7,381 nucleotides of DNA from Aigarchaeota archaeon (lineage in GTDB: Archaea > Thermoproteota > Nitrososphaeria_A > Caldarchaeales > Wolframiiraptoraceae): positions 106,138 to 113,518 of the forward strand of contig JANXDQ010000001.1 in NCBI GenBank assembly GCA_025059415.1. Direction: 5' to 3'. The notes under the pieces were generated by a model. That model did not search any database, had not been told where the DNA came from, and was given only the letters and a program-made list of their open reading frames with translations. The translations under genes and the position numbers were made by a program. Below, in pieces: positions 5,237-7,381 of this stretch (position 1 is the stretch's first letter; every line of letters begins with the position of its first letter).

Positions 5237-6609
5237 GGGAGGAAATAGTCTCCGAGCTCCGCTCAATCGTTGGAGAAGACTGGGTCATAACCGGGGAAGA
5301 TAGAATTCAAGGATATCTTTACGATGAGACTCCTCCACCCATGTTACCTGAGGCCTCTAAAGACGTGGCCGTGGTAAAACCCAGGAATGCTGAAGAAGTT
5401 TCAGAAATACTCAAGCTCGCGAACCGGTATGGGCTCCCGGTTTTCCCAAGGGGTGGGGGAACCGGCCTCGTCGGGGCGTGTGTCCCAACCATGAGCGGCA
5501 TAATATTATCCCTAGAGAGGATGAACATCATCAAAGTCGATCGGGAGAACTTGATGGCGGAAGCCGAGGCCGGGGCCACGCTCGCGGATCTCTTAAAGGC
5601 CGCGGAAGATGTTGGACTCTTCTTCCCACCCCACCCGGGTGATGAGGGCGCCCACATAGGCGGGCTATTGGCGTGCAACGCGGGAGGAGCTAGGGCGGTA
5701 AAGACCGGGGTCATAAGGAATTATGTGAAAGGGGTGGAAGTAGTCCTACCAACGGGCGAAATACTAACCCTCGGTGGAAAGCTCGTGAAGAATAATGCAG
5801 GATACGATTTAATGCATCTCATAATTGGGAGCGAGGGAACGCTCGGCGTCATAACCAAGGCCTGGATAAGGCTTTATCCGAGGGAGGCGGTCAACGCGAC
5901 CATAGTGATACCATTCGAAGATCGCGAGATGGCTCTCAAGACCGTTCCAGCAATATTCCAAGAGGGCCTCATGCCGCTCGCAATAGAATATGTAGAGAAA
6001 AGTCTCGTGGAGAAGACCGCCCAACATCTCGGGCTAACATGGCCATGTAGGGATGGAGATCACCAGCTCATATTGATTCTCGCGGAGGCGAGTGAGGCGG
6101 CGCTCTATGAGGCGTGTGAAAAAATAGTGAATATCTGCGAGAAAATGGGGTCGCTCGAGCCATTAGTGGCCGAGAGCAGAGGAGAGCAGGAAAGGATATT
6201 GAAGATTAGGAGCGAAATATACTCCTTCCTAAAACCCAACCTCGTAGATATCTTGGATACAACCGTCCCCCCAGCCCAACTCCTCGAACTCATAAAAGCA
6301 GTAGAAGAACTCGGCAGAAAATACAATACCTATCTTCCGGTCTTCGGCCATGTGGGTGATGGAAACCTCCACATACACCTCATGAGAGAGGATGGGTGGA
6401 CTAAGGAAGACTATGACAGACTGAGGGACGAGGTCTATAGAAAGGCTATCGAACTCGGGGGAACAATAACCGGGGAACATGGAATTGGATATATCAGGAG
6501 GAGGAGCCTCGAGAAATACATCGACAAGAAGGCCCTAGAACTTATGAGGGCTATAAAGCGCATCTTCGACCCAAACAACATCTTAAACCCCGACAAGGTA
6601 TTCCCGTAA
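5233..6609 (+). CDS. FAD-dependent 2-hydroxyacid dehydrogenase, GlcD/LctD-like
   Basis: This 458-residue flavoenzyme has an FAD_binding_4 domain (about 45-215) and an FAD-oxidase_C domain (about 220-457). Visible motifs are FPRGGGTGLVG (71-81, FAD pyrophosphate loop), PHPGDEGAHIGGLLACNAGG (133-152), GSEGTLGVIT (199-208), FGHVGDGNLHIH (371-382) and GTITGEHGIG (410-419). The tail is FDPNNILNPDKVF (445-457). In D-2-hydroxyacid dehydrogenases of this family, the histidines of GHxGDGNxH and Glu-His of GEHG bind a divalent metal that positions the substrate; all are present (His373, His380, Glu415, His416). The substrate is probably D-lactate, glycolate or another 2-hydroxyacid. Adjacency to etfB-etfA suggests it passes electrons to EtfAB, as LctD does. 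No Fe-S cysteine motif is seen. The TTG start at 5233 is set by the 4-nt TTGA overlap with etfA and by GGGAG at 5218-5222. Confidence 0.92.
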   Translation: MREEIVSELRSIVGEDWVITGEDRIQGYLYDETPPPMLPEASKDVAVVKPRNAEEVSEILKLANRYGLPVFPRGGGTGLVGACVPTMSGIILSLERMNIIKVDRENLMAEAEAGATLADLLKAAEDVGLFFPPHPGDEGAHIGGLLACNAGGARAVKTGVIRNYVKGVEVVLPTGEILTLGGKLVKNNAGYDLMHLIIGSEGTLGVITKAWIRLYPREAVNATIVIPFEDREMALKTVPAIFQEGLMPLAIEYVEKSLVEKTAQHLGLTWPCRDGDHQLILILAEASEAALYEACEKIVNICEKMGSLEPLVAESRGEQERILKIRSEIYSFLKPNLVDILDTTVPPAQLLELIKAVEELGRKYNTYLPVFGHVGDGNLHIHLMREDGWTKEDYDRLRDEVYRKAIELGGTITGEHGIGYIRRRSLEKYIDKKALELMRAIKRIFDPNNILNPDKVFP

Positions 6610-6618
6610 AAATTTAAG
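6608..6618 (+). promoter_or_regulatory. TATA-like box of the radical SAM gene
   Basis: AAAAATTTAAG follows directly after the dehydrogenase stop and is centred about 32 nt before the ATG at 6645. No Shine-Dalgarno precedes that ATG (the sequence there is CTTTCCCTAAA), so the spacing fits a leaderless or nearly leaderless transcript separate from the etf operon. Confidence 0.6.
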
Positions 6619-6644
6619 TCTCGAAAACTCGGTCTTTCCCTAAA

Positions 6645-7381
6645 ATGCTCTTCATACTCTACACAACAGGGCGCTGCAATCTAAGATGCAGGTATTGTGG
6701 TGGCAGCTTCGAACCCAGACTAGTTCCATGGAGCGTTAAGTATCCGCTAAGGCTTTTAGAGGAATTGTTCCGTGAAGGAGATTCTATCGCGTTCTATGGC
6801 GGCGAGCCGCTCCTCAACACCGACTTCATGAGGAATGTCATGGAGACTTTTGACGCCGAGCATTACATCATCCAGACTAACGGTCTTCTCGCCGACAAAT
6901 TAGATGAAGGACTTCTGAAAAAGATGGACACGATCCTGCTCTCGATTGATGGGAGAGTGGATGTAACGGACAAGAATAGGGGTCGTGGAGTCTACGAGGC
7001 CGTGGTTAAGTCCGCGAAAAAACTTCGCGTAGCAGGTTTCCGAGGAGATCTGGTCGCGAGGATGGCCGTGACGCAGGACTCCGACATATATCTAGATGTC
7101 TCGCACCTCTTGGATCTAGGATTTTTCGACCACGTCCACTGGCAGCTCAGCATGATCTGGGTTGATAAAGGAGAGTGGAGTAATTTATGGTGGTGGATAA
7201 ACGAGTCCTATAGGCCGGGTCTCGAAAGGCTCCTCCGAGAGTGGATTGGAGCGCTGAGGGAGGGGGTGGTAAGGGGCATAGTGCCATTCCAAGGAATCTT
7301 GAAGAGAATTCTTCATGGAGGGCCATGTCCACCGTGCGGATCCGGCGTGGACTCCTTCACGATACTCACAGATGGAAGAGT
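6645..7381 (+). CDS. Radical SAM protein, putative peptide-modifying (3' truncated)
   Basis: The frame opens at ATG 6645 and runs off the window, giving 245 codons. The N-terminus MLFILYTTGRCNLRCRYCGG holds the CxxxCxxC motif (Cys11, Cys15, Cys18) for the SAM-binding 4Fe-4S cluster. IAFYGGEPLL (48-57) is the GGEP SAM-binding motif, and QTNG (77-80) and LLSIDGR (98-104) are further TIM-barrel strands. CPPCGSG (228-234) supplies two cysteines where SPASM-type auxiliary-cluster enzymes begin their second cluster region; the rest is outside. NRGRGVYEAV and FDHVHWQL remind me of the putative peptide-modifying AF1577-type family of archaea, but this is from memory and unverified. Such enzymes generate a 5'-deoxyadenosyl radical to modify a peptide or protein. 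The gene probably has its own promoter despite lying 35 bp after the dehydrogenase. No precursor-peptide gene is visible in the window. Confidence 0.87.
   Translation, partial: MLFILYTTGRCNLRCRYCGGSFEPRLVPWSVKYPLRLLEELFREGDSIAFYGGEPLLNTDFMRNVMETFDAEHYIIQTNGLLADKLDEGLLKKMDTILLSIDGRVDVTDKNRGRGVYEAVVKSAKKLRVAGFRGDLVARMAVTQDSDIYLDVSHLLDLGFFDHVHWQLSMIWVDKGEWSNLWWWINESYRPGLERLLREWIGALREGVVRGIVPFQGILKRILHGGPCPPCGSGVDSFTILTDGR

Noticed and set aside
5319..5714. Minus-strand open frame inside the dehydrogenase gene
   Set aside because: It is a shadow of a clearly conserved FAD-binding domain; its own product is Ser/Pro/Ala-rich with no recognisable motif or start signal.
1..7381. CRISPR array, insertion sequence, rRNA or phage genes
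   Set aside because: No regularly spaced direct repeats, transposase motifs, terminal repeats, rRNA segments or structural phage genes were seen.

Overview
The window looks archaeal, most plausibly a thermophilic Thermoproteota/TACK-type genome. The reasons are TATA-box promoters, a Shine-Dalgarno/leaderless mix with GTG and TTG starts, heavy AGG/AGA/ATA codon use, a tRNA-Asn gene interrupted by a short intron in the anticodon loop, and archaeal-type RNA-modification and EVE genes. The phylum is an inference; no rRNA or other marker is present.

Layout. (1) 1-1029, plus strand: the 3' part of a probable TIM-barrel, glycosidase-like gene, followed 21 bp later by a small TPR-like helical-repeat protein with a strong Shine-Dalgarno. 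(2) 1034-2426, minus strand: a NOL1/NOP2/Sun-type RNA m5C methyltransferase and a separate PUA-domain protein that overlaps its 3' end. In bacterial RsmF the comparable PUA-like domain is fused to the enzyme. (3) 2527-3012, plus strand, divergent from the methyltransferase: an EVE-domain protein. The PUA and EVE proteins both belong to the PUA-like fold group, so this block is a possible nucleic-acid modification neighbourhood. (4) 3013-3446, intergenic: an 18-nt palindrome, a minus-strand tRNA-Asn(GUU) with a 23-nt intron, its TATA box, a degenerate copy of the 5' half of a tRNA-Asn-like gene, and the TATA box of the next operon. (5) 3447-6609, plus strand: etfB, etfA and an FAD-binding_4/FAD-oxidase_C (GlcD/LctD-like) dehydrogenase, each joined to the next by a 4-nt stop/start overlap. 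(6) 6645 to the end, plus strand: the first 245 codons of a radical SAM protein on what looks like its own leaderless transcript.

How the genes may work together. The etfB-etfA-dehydrogenase operon has the gene order of the bacterial electron-confurcating lactate dehydrogenase (LctB-LctC-LctD) and probably encodes a flavoprotein complex oxidising a 2-hydroxyacid. Its EtfA lacks the ferredoxin-like domain of Acetobacterium LctC, so the electron route is open. The radical SAM protein resembles putative peptide-modifying enzymes; its C-terminus and any substrate lie outside the window. The most unusual points are the tRNA half-copy beside the intron-containing tRNA-Asn and the split methyltransferase/PUA pair facing an EVE gene.
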